Source: a bacterium
GTDB taxonomy: Bacteria; Patescibacteriota; Saccharimonadia; Saccharimonadales; Saccharimonadaceae
Reading direction: 5' to 3'
DNA length: 64,000 nt
Assembly: GCA_030530825.1 (NCBI GenBank)
Contig: JAUMUF010000001.1
Span: 62,001-126,000, forward strand
Part shown: positions 8,581-17,504 of the stretch, one piece after another
Numbering within the stretch: the first letter of the stretch is position 1
Layout: every line of letters begins with the position of its first letter
Made by a program: the position numbers and the translations under genes
Notes under the pieces: generated by a model
Told to the model about the DNA's origin: nothing
The model's database searches: none
What the model saw: the letters and a program-made list of their open reading frames with translations, nothing else

Positions 8581-9613
8581 GAATAAAATTAAGAGTAAAA
8601 TTGTTAAAAAGCCCGTTTCTGAGAAAAAGGTTTCACCAGTTACCAACAGAACGCTCGAAACTGAACGCAAAGAAGTGCTAAAAAATGCGCAAAAATTCAA
8701 ATATCCAGTTCAGTATAGCAAGCATAAATTGGTTATTAACACCTTGATTATTTCTTTTATACTTGGGTTGGCTGGATTGGCCTTTGTTACTTTGCGGCTC
8801 TACGCGGCACAAGATACTGGGACTTTTATTTATCGAATTTCTAAATTTTTACCTTTTTATTCGGTTGCGCAAATTGATGGCGAAAATGTCCGCTACTCAG
8901 ATTATCTGATGGAATATCGCGCCAATATGACCTTGACTGATACTAAAAAGGGTGCTTTGGAGGTCGATTCTGACTTCAAATCTCGCAGTAATCGCTTCAA
9001 GAAAAGTGCAATGGATAACTCTCTTAAAAATGCTCTTGCCCTCAAAATTGCCCGAGAAAATAATATCAAGGTTTCCGATCAGGAGATTGCAGAGCGGATT
9101 GCCGAGCAGAGAAAGTCCTCCACTCGAGAGATTTCAGAGAAGGATTTCTATGCAAGCATCGCTGCCAATTACGGACTCTCGCCTCAAGAGTATCGACGGA
9201 TGTTTGTTGAACTTCCACTTTATAGAAGTAAAGTCTCGGCCTTTTTAGATAAAGATGCCGAAGCATTAAAAAATCAAGTTACAGAATTCCTTTCTAAGAA
9301 TGAAAATTCTTTCGAAAAGTTGGCTGCTAATTTCGTTAATAAAATCGAAGTTGGCAAAAGCGGCAATGTCCGTCACTCTAACATTGATGGTGGTCGCACT
9401 CGCACTGCACTCGATCTCAAGGTTGGTGAAACTTCAAAGCCATTTATCTCTAAATCTGGCGATGGCTATTATGTCGTGAAACTTATTTCTAAAACAGATA
9501 CAGAAGTAAGTTATGAATATGCTAAAATACCATTTTCTGCTTTTGAAAATAAATTTACAGCACTAAAAAATGACGGCAAAATTCAAGAATTTATTAAAAT
9601 AGAAGGGCGATAA
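8570..9613 (+). CDS. Membrane-anchored SurA/PrsA-like foldase
   Basis: 347 residues. A basic N-terminus precedes one membrane span (about 56-80), which would leave the rest outside the cell. Residues about 95-235 resemble the SurA N-terminal chaperone helices (substrate-binding, rich in Lys/Glu). Residues about 245-320 resemble a parvulin-type PpiC domain, with the characteristic DLKVGETSKPF and SGDGYYVVKL strands. Such proteins help secreted proteins fold. I cannot confirm that isomerase active-site residues are complete. GGAGG upstream is the ribosome site. Confidence 0.7.
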   Translation: MEFKNKIKSKIVKKPVSEKKVSPVTNRTLETERKEVLKNAQKFKYPVQYSKHKLVINTLIISFILGLAGLAFVTLRLYAAQDTGTFIYRISKFLPFYSVAQIDGENVRYSDYLMEYRANMTLTDTKKGALEVDSDFKSRSNRFKKSAMDNSLKNALALKIARENNIKVSDQEIAERIAEQRKSSTREISEKDFYASIAANYGLSPQEYRRMFVELPLYRSKVSAFLDKDAEALKNQVTEFLSKNENSFEKLAANFVNKIEVGKSGNVRHSNIDGGRTRTALDLKVGETSKPFISKSGDGYYVVKLISKTDTEVSYEYAKIPFSAFENKFTALKNDGKIQEFIKIEGR

Positions 9614-9645
9614 TTGCTCTTCTATTATATTTTCGAAAAAAGGTC

Positions 9646-9674
9646 TTGAATTGTTAAACGATATTTGGTAAAAT
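9646..9674 (+). promoter_or_regulatory. Promoter for tRNA-Asp
   Basis: TTGAAT (9646-9651), 17-base spacer, TAAAAT (9669-9674), 11 bases before the mature tRNA. Confidence 0.7.
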
Positions 9675-9685
9675 TAAATAGTTAT

Positions 9686-9763
9686 GCGCTCGTGGTATAG
9701 TTGGCCTAGTACGCCTCCCTGTCACGGAGGAGATCGCCGGTTCGAATCCGGTCGGGCGCGCCA
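9686..9763 (+). tRNA. tRNA-Asp (anticodon GTC)
   Basis: Acceptor GCGCTCG pairs with CGGGCGC. Anticodon stem CCTCC/GGAGG encloses CTGTCAC, giving GTC. Discriminator G and an encoded CCA. It has its own promoter and is followed by a terminator-like hairpin. Confidence 0.96.
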
Positions 9764-9774
9764 AATAGATAGAT

Positions 9775-9808
9775 AATCGCTTACAAGAAATTGTGGCGAT
9801 TTTATTTT
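9775..9808 (+). terminator. Terminator after tRNA-Asp
   Basis: AATCGC (9775-9780) pairs with GCGATT (9796-9801), with an inner ACAA/TTGT stem, followed by TTATTTT. Confidence 0.65.
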
Positions 9809-9851
9809 GAAAATTGAAATTTTTTGCTCCATATGTTATAATTTTAACTAT

Positions 9852-9927
<76 letters not shown>

Positions 9928-9938
9928 AGAGGTAGATT

Positions 9939-10319
9939 ATGAAATTATTTGATGAAATTAAACAAAATTTTAAGGCGTTAATTAAAGATCGTTTGATGTT
10001 TTTGATAGTTTTGGCGGTTTTTGTCGCTGGAATTATCTTCTTCTTTAATATTTTGAGTCAAGTTCAAGTTTATGAAAGACTGATATATTCTCGATTTACG
10101 ATTTTTGGTGGCGAGCGATTTTATAAAGACGCTTGGTTTTATCGAGTGGCTGTGGCTTGCTTAGGCTTATTTATCGCAATTTTCCACCCAATTATTATCG
10201 CTAAATTTTACAAAACTTCTGGTAGAAGAATGGCAATCCTTGCGTCAATTTTTAGCCTAATAGTGGTAGTTTTGGGCTTAATAATTGTAAATATTGCGAT
10301 TAAAGGTATCCCTAATTAA
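9939..10319 (+). CDS. Small multi-span membrane protein, unknown function
   Basis: 126 residues with predicted spans near 18-38, 66-86 and 95-118; no family recognised. The stop overlaps the start of the glycosyltransferase as TAATG. The two are therefore translationally coupled, and this protein may be an accessory subunit of that enzyme, as small membrane partners are for some cellulose-synthase-like enzymes (inference). AGAGG precedes the start. Confidence 0.65.
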   Translation: MKLFDEIKQNFKALIKDRLMFLIVLAVFVAGIIFFFNILSQVQVYERLIYSRFTIFGGERFYKDAWFYRVAVACLGLFIAIFHPIIIAKFYKTSGRRMAILASIFSLIVVVLGLIIVNIAIKGIPN

Positions 10320-11998
10320 TGAAATCAGATATTGAAATCCCGCAGGGTAAGAGAACTAAGTTCTATAGATTTTTTGAGATTTTGCCGGCTTTTTTGAGTT
10401 ATTCTGCTGTGATTTTAATGGTGGTTTTGTCTATTTTTTCTCCACTTTGGGCGAGCATTTATTTACTTTTGATAATTTCTACGCTCTTGGTTAAGGCCTT
10501 TGGGATTGGATATAGGACACTTTTTGGCTATAAAAAATTGGTAAAAGCGATAAATGTAGACTGGAATGTGCGCCTACTTTCTCTTGAGAATCCTAAAAAA
10601 TCTTATGAAGAACTTCGAAACGAGGATTTTTCTCTTAAAACGGAGTTCGAGATTGATAAACATCGCCAGAATCTCTGCAGAATTGCCGCTCACGAAAACG
10701 AATTTCCTAAGCCTTCCGAGATTATTAACGCCGTAATCATCGCTGCCTACAACGAGCCTTACGAGGTGATTGAGCCAACAATTCAATCTGTTTTGAGGAC
10801 AACTTACTCTAATGATAGTTTGGTTGTTTTTTTGGCTTACGAAGAAAGAGGCGGTGCGGAAATCGAAAAAACCGCCCACCGACTCAAAAAAGAGTTTGGT
10901 GATAAATTCAAAGATTTTGAAATTGTAAAGCACCCGCGAGATTTGCCGAATGAAGTTGTGGGAAAGGGCGGAAATATCACTTACGCTGGCAAAAAACTAG
11001 CGGAATATTGTAAAAAACACGAAATTCCGTTTGAAAATGTTCTCGTAACTACGCTTGACAGCGATAATAAGCCACACGCGGAGTATTTTTCTGCTGCAAC
11101 TTATGAATTTATTGTTAATCGTGAACGAAAGCACTTATCATATCAGCCGGTTTCTCTATTCTTGAATAATATCTGGGACGCTCCTGCACCGATGCGTGTT
11201 TTGGCGACAGGTAACTCTTTCTGGAATATTATTGTGGCGATGCGCCCACACCTACTCAGAAATTTTGCATCACACTCCCAGCCTCTCGACGCTCTGGTAG
11301 AAATGAATTTTTGGAGTACTAGAACAATTGTTGAAGATGGACATCAGTTTTGGCGAAGTTACTTTCATTTTGAAGGCAAATATGCAGTGGTTCCAATAAT
11401 GATTCCAATTTATCAGGATGCTGTTTTGAGTGAGACTTTACCCAAGACTTTGAAGGCGCAATTTGTCCAACTTAGGCGATGGATGTATGGTGCGAGCGAT
11501 GTACCATATGTGGCTTCTCATCTTTTTACTAAAGATAGAAAAGTTCCGTTTTGGGACGCTCTGGCTAAATTTTGGCGCTTGCTGGAGGGGCATGTTTCTA
11601 TGGTGTATCAGGCACCGCTTACCGCTTTTGGTGGTTGGATTCCGCTTTTAATAAACACTTCTGCTTCGAGGAGTCTTGTTGCGCACCAGTTGCCCAATAT
11701 TATTAGTTATATCCAGCAGATCGCGGTTTTTGGTCTTTTCATTACTATTTTTGTTAGTCTTAAAATGTTGCCACCCAAGCCGGAGAGATATAAGAGAAGA
11801 AGAACACTGTTTATGGTCTTGCAATGGTTACTGATGCCTTTTACGTCGTTGTTTTACGGCTCTGCGGCGGCGGCGTATTCTCAGTGGCGCTTGGCGAGCG
11901 GGCGCTATCTCGACAAATTTGATGTTACGCAAAAAGGCACAATCGCGGATATTGAGCGAGCCAAGTTGAGTAAGAGGCGAAAAAAGCAAAGAAAATAG
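10319..11998 (+). CDS. Membrane glycosyltransferase family 2, cellulose/hyaluronan-synthase-like
   Basis: 559 residues: two N-terminal membrane spans (about 22-65), a cytosolic GT-A domain (about 135-390) and C-terminal spans (about 425-520). The processive GT2 signature is complete by eye: AYNEPYEVIEPTIQSV at the start of the domain, the DxD-type LDSD near 243, ED in TIVEDGHQFW near 340 and QxxRW in VQLRRWMYG near 383. Such enzymes polymerise and extrude a polysaccharide. The product is unknown; a surface glycan is the likely role. A terminator follows. Confidence 0.85.
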   Translation: MKSDIEIPQGKRTKFYRFFEILPAFLSYSAVILMVVLSIFSPLWASIYLLLIISTLLVKAFGIGYRTLFGYKKLVKAINVDWNVRLLSLENPKKSYEELRNEDFSLKTEFEIDKHRQNLCRIAAHENEFPKPSEIINAVIIAAYNEPYEVIEPTIQSVLRTTYSNDSLVVFLAYEERGGAEIEKTAHRLKKEFGDKFKDFEIVKHPRDLPNEVVGKGGNITYAGKKLAEYCKKHEIPFENVLVTTLDSDNKPHAEYFSAATYEFIVNRERKHLSYQPVSLFLNNIWDAPAPMRVLATGNSFWNIIVAMRPHLLRNFASHSQPLDALVEMNFWSTRTIVEDGHQFWRSYFHFEGKYAVVPIMIPIYQDAVLSETLPKTLKAQFVQLRRWMYGASDVPYVASHLFTKDRKVPFWDALAKFWRLLEGHVSMVYQAPLTAFGGWIPLLINTSASRSLVAHQLPNIISYIQQIAVFGLFITIFVSLKMLPPKPERYKRRRTLFMVLQWLLMPFTSLFYGSAAAAYSQWRLASGRYLDKFDVTQKGTIADIERAKLSKRRKKQRK

Positions 11999-12017
11999 CC
12001 AAGGCATACTCTATTTA

Positions 12018-12047
12018 CCAGCCATCAGGGCTGGTTTTGTTTTTATT
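12018..12047 (+). terminator. Terminator after the GT2 gene
   Basis: CCAGCC (12018-12023) / GGCTGG (12029-12034) with a 5-base loop, then TTTTGTTTTTATTT. Confidence 0.85.
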
Positions 12048-12264
12048 TAGCATTCTTTAGCGTGTCGAAGGCTATAAGTTAGTTATTGAAAATTTGTTCG
12101 TTTTTGGCTAAAAATCTAAAAAATAAAACATCAGTTTTGTCAAGAGAACAAAAATAAACCGTTTCACACAAAATATATCACGGAGCGGGTAAAAGTATAA
12201 ATCAAAATCGAAAAAGATTGTGGAAATCTTGTCGAAAACGATGGAAAAAGTTAGGGTTTTGTGG
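12048..12264. other. AT-rich intergenic stretch without a gene
   Basis: About 217 bases between the terminator of the glycosyltransferase gene and the promoter of the structured element. No ORF of interest and no tRNA seen. Only short repeats rich in AAAAA and CGAAAA are visible. It probably marks the left edge of the restriction-modification island. Confidence 0.4.
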
Positions 12265-12447
12265 TAAAATAAAAATGTCTCAAAAATAAATTTAATACAT
12301 TTCGAAAAGCGTTTTTTCGCGTGGTGCTGAGCCTTTAGAATAGGGCGCCCTGCGCGAGATTAAATTTGAATATTTAGGGTTTAGACTCGAAATGTATGAG
12401 AATTTTTGAGACACCTCGCAAAGGGTGTCCTATTTTAATTCTCATAC
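12265..12447 (+). promoter_or_regulatory. Structured leader RNA or small inverted-repeat element upstream of the methylase gene
   Basis: A TAAAAT -10 (12265-12270) precedes a set of long perfect inverted repeats. TGTCTCAAAAAT (12276-12287) pairs with 12402-12413, and ACATTTCGA (12297-12305) with 12387-12395. A GC-rich inner hairpin GGTGCT/GGCGCC sits between 12323 and 12350. Three alternatives compete with the outer helix: AAATTTAAT (12288-12296) with 12359-12367; GACACC/GGTGTC (12410-12429) followed by CTATTTTA, terminator-like; and GTATGAGAAT (12394-12403) with 12438-12447. Mutually exclusive helices ending in a terminator are typical of riboswitch or attenuator leaders. A short transposable element with 12-base terminal repeats is the main alternative; I see no target duplication. 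Confidence 0.45.
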
Positions 12448-12479
12448 GGTCTTTCGCTTATCGAGAAGAAAGGATTTTC

Positions 12480-13504
12480 GTGGCGAATCAAAATCTCACA
12501 CGGGCAAAAAAGGTTAAGAATGATGAATTCTACACGCAATATGATGATATAGAGAAAGAATGCGAGAGATATCGAGACCAATTTTATGATAAAGTAATTT
12601 ACTGTAATTGCGACGATCCCGAGAGCAGTAATTTTTTCTTGTATTTTGCTAATAATTTTAATTTCTTTGGCATTAAAAAACTTATCACTACTCACTACGA
12701 CGCAGACAAACCAACATACAAGTTGGAGTTATATAAAGATATTAACGATGATGGCTTTGTGGATAGTCGAGATATTGTCAAAACTCCGCTTAAAGGTAAC
12801 GGCGATTTTCGCAATCAAGAAAGTATAGAACTACTTAAAGAGGCGGATATTGTTATAACTAATCCACCATTTTCGCTTTTTAGGGAGTATGTTGCTCAAC
12901 TTGTTGAGTTTGATAAAAAGTTTTTGATTATGGGTAATAATAATTCCGTTGCGGCAAAAGAAGTGCTTAAGTTGATAAAAAACAATAAAATATGGCTCGG
13001 ATATGGAGTGAATAAAACAATGGAATTCGTATTGAGTGATAAATATGAAAAATGGAGCCGGATTGAAAATGGCGTAAAATATGGCAAAGTGCCTGCGATT
13101 TCTTGGTTTACTAATCTCGAAACAGAAAAACGCCACCAAGAATTGATTTTATATAGAAATACACGCCCGAAGAATTTCCAAAATACGATAATTATGATGC
13201 GATTGAAGTTTCGAAAGTTGTTGATATTCCAAGAGATTATGACGGGGTCATGGGTGTTCCTATTACTTTTCTTGATAAATTCAATCCTGAGCAGTTCGAG
13301 ATTCTAGGAGTGTGTGAAAACGAGGATCTGTATAACCTTAAAACTCGTGTATATACTAATGAAGAAAAGAAAGAGGCTTATTTTAATAAATTCAAGAAAA
13401 TTGGTCAATATGATTTGAATGCTAGTGGTGTTTTGCTGAAAAATGGGATGCTAGAAAAGATGTACTCAAGAATTTTAATAAAAAACAAGAAAGTGAGTAA
13501 ATAA
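12480..13504 (+). pseudogene. Adenine-specific DNA methyltransferase, EcoRI family, frameshifted
   Basis: From a GTG start at 12480 with AAGAAAGG upstream, the protein begins ANQNLTRAKKVKNDEFYTQ as EcoRI-family methylases do, and has the catalytic NPPF motif (about residue 127) for N6-adenine methylation. The frame is lost near 13160-13165: the next frame continues EEFPKYDNYDAIEVSKVVDIPRDYDG and then GVPITFLDKFNPEQFEI to the stop at 13504, exactly what the family has there. One missing base in CGCCCGAAG restores it. The stop overlaps the nuclease gene as TAATG. A methylase and nuclease pair would form a restriction-modification system; both are broken here. Confidence 0.8.
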
Positions 13505-14562
13505 TGAAAATTGAACTTCGACAAATTAAAATTAAAGAGATTTTTGAAGGCTATAAAAACGACTTTGAGAATGGCGTCGTTGGCTATGGTGGTAAGTTGA
13601 ATATTCGCCCTAAGTATCAGCGAGAATTTGTCTATGACGATAAAAAACGCGATGCGGTGATCGATACCGTGCGTCGTGGATTTTCACTCAATGTGGATGT
13701 ATTGGGTGGATAACGGCGATGGAACTTTTGAAGTGCTGGATGGACAACAGAGAACGATTTCTATTTGCGAATATCTCAACAATATGTTTTCAGTATTGGA
13801 TGAGGGTAATCGTCGGAAGTTTTTCAATCTTACAGACTTTGAAAAGCAACAGATTGAAAATTATGAATTGATGATTTATTTTTGCGAAGGTAACGACAAA
13901 GAAAAATTGGATTGGTTTAAGATTATCAATATCGCCGGCGAAAAGTTAGCTCCACAAGAACTTAGAAATGCTGTTTATACTGGAGAGTGGCTCACTCACG
14001 CAAAGTCAATATTTAGCAAGAGTAATTGTGTCGCGTGGAACTTAGCAAAAGACTATATTAGTGGAGTGCCAATAAGACAAGATTATCTTGAAACTGCCTT
14101 ATCCTGGATTTCTCATAACAATATAGAAGAATATATGTCAACTCATCTCAAAACGTTATTTCCTGGGTTAAAATGACCTTTACGACCTACCGAAAGGAGA
14201 TGAAAGGGGTAAATTGGGGTGAACTTTACAACGAGTTTAAGGATGAAAAATTTGATACTTCGAAAATCGAAGAAATGACAGTTAGGCTTCTTCAAGATGA
14301 TGAGGTCACTAAAAAGAGCGGAATTTATAAGTATATTATGACTAGCGATGAAAGATGGCTAAATTTACGTTCTTTTACTGCCAATCAAAAACGTGAGGCT
14401 TATGAGAGACAAGGTGGAATATGTCCTATATGCGGAGGTCATTTCGAGATTGATGAAATGGAAGCAGACCATATAACCCCTTGGTCTCAAGGTGGAAAGA
14501 CTACTTCCGACAACTGTCAAATGTTGTGCAAAGAATGCAATCGTCGGAAATCTAATAAATAG
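13504..14562 (+). pseudogene. DUF262 / HNH nuclease, multiply frameshifted
   Basis: Three frames together make one DUF262-HNH protein. Fragment 1 (13504 to about 13697) ends KKRDAVIDTVRRGFSLN. Fragment 2 (about 13698 to about 14145) holds the DUF262 signature DGQQRT and RNAVYTGEWL. Fragment 3 (about 14146 to 14562) holds the HNH motif CPICGG, ADHITPWSQGG, LCKECNRRK. The first junction is explained by one extra G in AATGTGGATG near 13698. The second, near 14135-14160, seems to lack about a dozen codons as well as the frame. DUF262 proteins of the GmrS type use an NTP-dependent nuclease mechanism. As the partner of the methylase it would be the restriction enzyme. Independent lesions point to true decay. 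Confidence 0.8.
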
Positions 14563-14564
14563 CA

Positions 14565-14596
14565 AAAAACCGCAAGCCATAAAACTTGCGGTTTTT
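14565..14596. terminator. Bidirectional terminator between the nuclease pseudogene and tRNA-Val
   Basis: AAAAACCGCAAG (14565-14576) pairs perfectly with CTTGCGGTTTTT (14585-14596) around an 8-base loop. Confidence 0.9.
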
Positions 14597-14603
14597 CCAA
14601 ATT

Positions 14604-14680
14604 TGGTGGGCGATAGAGGACTCGAACCTCTGACCTCATCCACGTCAAGGATGCGCTCTAGCCAACTGAGCTAATCGCCC
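14604..14680 (-). tRNA. tRNA-Val (anticodon GAC)
   Basis: On the minus strand, acceptor GGGCGAT pairs with ATCGCCC. Anticodon stem CATCC/GGATG encloses TTGACGT, giving GAC. CCA is encoded. A TAAAAT -10 lies just upstream on the minus strand (about 14690). Confidence 0.96.
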
Positions 14681-14770
14681 GATAATCACATTTTATCAAA
14701 TATTGAAAAAAAAGTCCAGAGATGATAAAATAAAATCAGATAAATTTTATTTTCGAAAGGTGAAAAATAA

Positions 14771-16591
14771 GTGGAAAAACAAGAAAAATTATTTCGAATG
14801 CGCCACAGTCTTGCACACATTATGGCGGCGGCGATTCAGCGTCTATATCCAGATGTCAAGTTCGGCGTAGGCCCAGCAATCGACGACGGATTTTATTATG
14901 ATATAGACTTGGGCGAAGTTAAAATTTCTGAAAAAAACTTTGGCAAAATTGAAAAGGTCATGCGCCGAATTATCGCCGAGAAACAAGATTTTATTAGAAC
15001 TGAAGTTAAAATTGAAGATGCCATCAAATGGGCTAAAGAAAATAATCAGCCATATAAACTTGAGTTGCTCCAAGATCTAAAAGAAAAGGGTACTACTGAT
15101 GCCAAACTCTTGGCTGAGGGTGATTTTGAACTCGGTAGTGGCGCCGAGACGGTGAGTTTTTACACTAATGGAAAATATCAAGATTTATGCCGTGGACCAC
15201 ACCTTTCTAGCACCGGTGAAGTTGGCGCTTTCAAACTTATGCGCGTGGCTGGTGCCTATTGGCGGGGCGATGAAAAAAATCCGCAAGTTCAGCGATTATA
15301 TGGCGTGGCTTTTGAGACTCAAGAAGAATTGGACAGATATCTCGAGCGGCTTGAGCAGGCCAAACTTCGAGATCATCGCAAATTGGGCCGAGAACTCGAT
15401 CTCTACACCGTTTCTCCACTAGTCGGTGTTGGGTTGCCTTTATTTACTCCTCGTGGGACGGTTTTACGTGATGTTTTGGCAAATTATTCTAACCAGTTGC
15501 GCCAAAAATACGGCTTCCAAAAGGTTTGGACTCCGCACATCACTAAAAAAGATCTGTATGAAAAATCCGGCCACTGGGCCAAGTTTGGTGATGAACTTTT
15601 TCTTGTTCAAAGCCAGGAGACGAGTGATGATTTTGCTTTGAAGCCAATGAACTGTCCGCACCATACGCAGATTTATGCTTCTCAACCTAGAAGTTATCGT
15701 GATTTGCCGGTGCGCTATATTGAAACTACAACAGATTATCGCGATGAAAAAACTGGTGAACTTGGTGGATTGAATCGTGTGCGATCTCTAACGCAAGATG
15801 ACAGCCATATTTTCTGTCGCCCAGATCAAATTGAGGCCGAAATCCAGAATCTTCTTTCTGCCGCGGACGAACTTTATTCTAAAATTGGTATGAAATTGCG
15901 AGTTCGCCTAAGTTATCGCGATGGTTCTGAAAGTTATCTCGGAGATGTTTTTCTCTGGGAAAAGGCGCAAAATCAGTTGAAGAATGCTGTAATTGCTAAT
16001 AATCTTGATTATTTTGAGCAAGAAGGCGAAGCGGCGTTTTATGGACCTAAGATTGATTTTATGGCAACTGATGCGATCGGTCGCGAGCATCAGGTGGCAA
16101 CTGTACAATTGGATTTTGTTCAGCCGCAGCGCTTCGAACTAACTTATAAAAATTCTGAGGGTACGGATGAGACTCCGGTGATGATCCACTGTGCTTTGCT
16201 TGGCTCAGTTGAGCGATTCATGAGCGTGTATATTGAGCATAAGGCTGGCTGGTTTGATTTCTGGGCGGCTCCAGAGCAGGTCCGGATTTTGACTGTTAAT
16301 GATACTTTGAGTCAATATGTTTCTCGCGTCGAAGAAATTTTGCGAAAAGTCGTGCTTGACTCTCCGGTCAAGTTTAATGAACTCCGGTTTTCGACCGATA
16401 ACCGAAACGAGTCTCTTGGTAAAAAAATCCGTGAAGCAACTTCGATGAAAATCCCAGTACAATTGATTGTCGGACCAAAAGATGCCGAGGTTGGCGAAGT
16501 TAGCATCCGACTTCGAAGGGGTGCAGAATTTGTCGAAGAAAAGGTCGCGCTCGCGGATCTTGCAGAATACATTGAAAATCTCGCTCAATAA
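14771..16591 (+). CDS. thrS: Threonyl-tRNA synthetase lacking the N-terminal TGS domain
   Basis: 606 residues from a GTG start with GAAAGGTG upstream. The protein begins directly at the editing domain: HSLAHIM (12-18) and DLCRGPH (about 139-145) provide the HxxxH and CxxxH residues that hydrolyse Ser-tRNA-Thr. The class II catalytic core has MNCPHHTQIY (motif 2 region) and CALLGSVERFM (motif 3), with a C-terminal anticodon-binding domain. The roughly 60-residue TGS domain of the E. coli enzyme is missing. The stop overlaps miaA as TAATG, joining two tRNA-related genes. Confidence 0.96.
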   Translation: MEKQEKLFRMRHSLAHIMAAAIQRLYPDVKFGVGPAIDDGFYYDIDLGEVKISEKNFGKIEKVMRRIIAEKQDFIRTEVKIEDAIKWAKENNQPYKLELLQDLKEKGTTDAKLLAEGDFELGSGAETVSFYTNGKYQDLCRGPHLSSTGEVGAFKLMRVAGAYWRGDEKNPQVQRLYGVAFETQEELDRYLERLEQAKLRDHRKLGRELDLYTVSPLVGVGLPLFTPRGTVLRDVLANYSNQLRQKYGFQKVWTPHITKKDLYEKSGHWAKFGDELFLVQSQETSDDFALKPMNCPHHTQIYASQPRSYRDLPVRYIETTTDYRDEKTGELGGLNRVRSLTQDDSHIFCRPDQIEAEIQNLLSAADELYSKIGMKLRVRLSYRDGSESYLGDVFLWEKAQNQLKNAVIANNLDYFEQEGEAAFYGPKIDFMATDAIGREHQVATVQLDFVQPQRFELTYKNSEGTDETPVMIHCALLGSVERFMSVYIEHKAGWFDFWAAPEQVRILTVNDTLSQYVSRVEEILRKVVLDSPVKFNELRFSTDNRNESLGKKIREATSMKIPVQLIVGPKDAEVGEVSIRLRRGAEFVEEKVALADLAEYIENLAQ

Positions 16592-17466
16592 TGAAAAAAA
16601 CGGTAGTCGTTATTACGGGTCCAACTGCCAGTGGCAAAACATCGCTGGCTATTCGTCTTTCTAAAAAGTTTGGTGGCGAGATTGTTTCGGCGGACTCGCG
16701 GGCGATTTTTAAGGGGATTGATATTGCTTCTGCCAAGCCCTCAATTGAAGAGCGTGATGGTGTGCCTCATTGGGGATTTGATTTAGTTGAAATTGGCGAG
16801 CGGTTTACGGCTGCTGATTTCCAAAAATATGCTTATAAAAAGTTTGAAGAAATAATCTCTCGTGGCAAAATTCCATTCCTAGTTGGCGGGACTGGACTTT
16901 ATATCGACTCTATTTTGAATGACTATGATTTCGGCGGTGAAGTCGATGAATCTGTTAGAAATTCTCTTTTCAGAAAGTCTACTAAAGAATTGCAACAAGA
17001 AATTAAACTTCGAAATTTGGTGATGCCAGAAAATTCGAAAAATAAACGTTACCTTGTTCGCACTATAGAAAAAAGCATGAGTCAAAAGAGAAACAATTGT
17101 AAAAATAACAACACTTTTGATTATATCGTTGTGGGAATTACAACTCCAAGGGAAGAACTTCGAGAGCGTATTTTTTCTCGAAATGAGCACTTTTTTGGCT
17201 CAGGTATTATCGAAGAAGCGATTTTGCTTGGGAGTAAATACGGATGGGGCAGTGAGGCTATGACTGCCAATGCCTACCCTTTAATTAGAAAATACATTGA
17301 TGGAGAATTATCCCGAGAAGAGTTGATTGAAAAAATGTCCGTCCGAGATTGGCGACTTGCCAAGCGCCAAATAACCTTTATGAAGCGCAACGAACAAATA
17401 AGTTGGATGTCGCTAATCGATGCTGAACAATTTATTTCTACAAAATTGAGTAAAAATTTTGATTAA
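16591..17466 (+). CDS. miaA: tRNA dimethylallyltransferase
   Basis: 291 residues. P-loop GPTASGKTSLA (10-20), then the DSRAIFKGIDIASAKPS segment and VGGTGLYIDSI, all diagnostic of MiaA. It adds the dimethylallyl group to A37 of tRNAs reading UNN codons; the tRNA-Phe at 63809 has an A after its anticodon region as required. It starts at the thrS stop (TAATG), so it is co-translated. Confidence 0.95.
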   Translation: MKKTVVVITGPTASGKTSLAIRLSKKFGGEIVSADSRAIFKGIDIASAKPSIEERDGVPHWGFDLVEIGERFTAADFQKYAYKKFEEIISRGKIPFLVGGTGLYIDSILNDYDFGGEVDESVRNSLFRKSTKELQQEIKLRNLVMPENSKNKRYLVRTIEKSMSQKRNNCKNNNTFDYIVVGITTPREELRERIFSRNEHFFGSGIIEEAILLGSKYGWGSEAMTANAYPLIRKYIDGELSREELIEKMSVRDWRLAKRQITFMKRNEQISWMSLIDAEQFISTKLSKNFD

Positions 17467-17504
17467 AACTATACACTTTTCAATAAATGTGATACAATAG
17501 ATTT

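Noticed and set aside
12276-12413. Terminal inverted repeats as proof of a transposon
   Set aside because: No target duplication and no second copy in the window; kept only as an alternative to a leader RNA.
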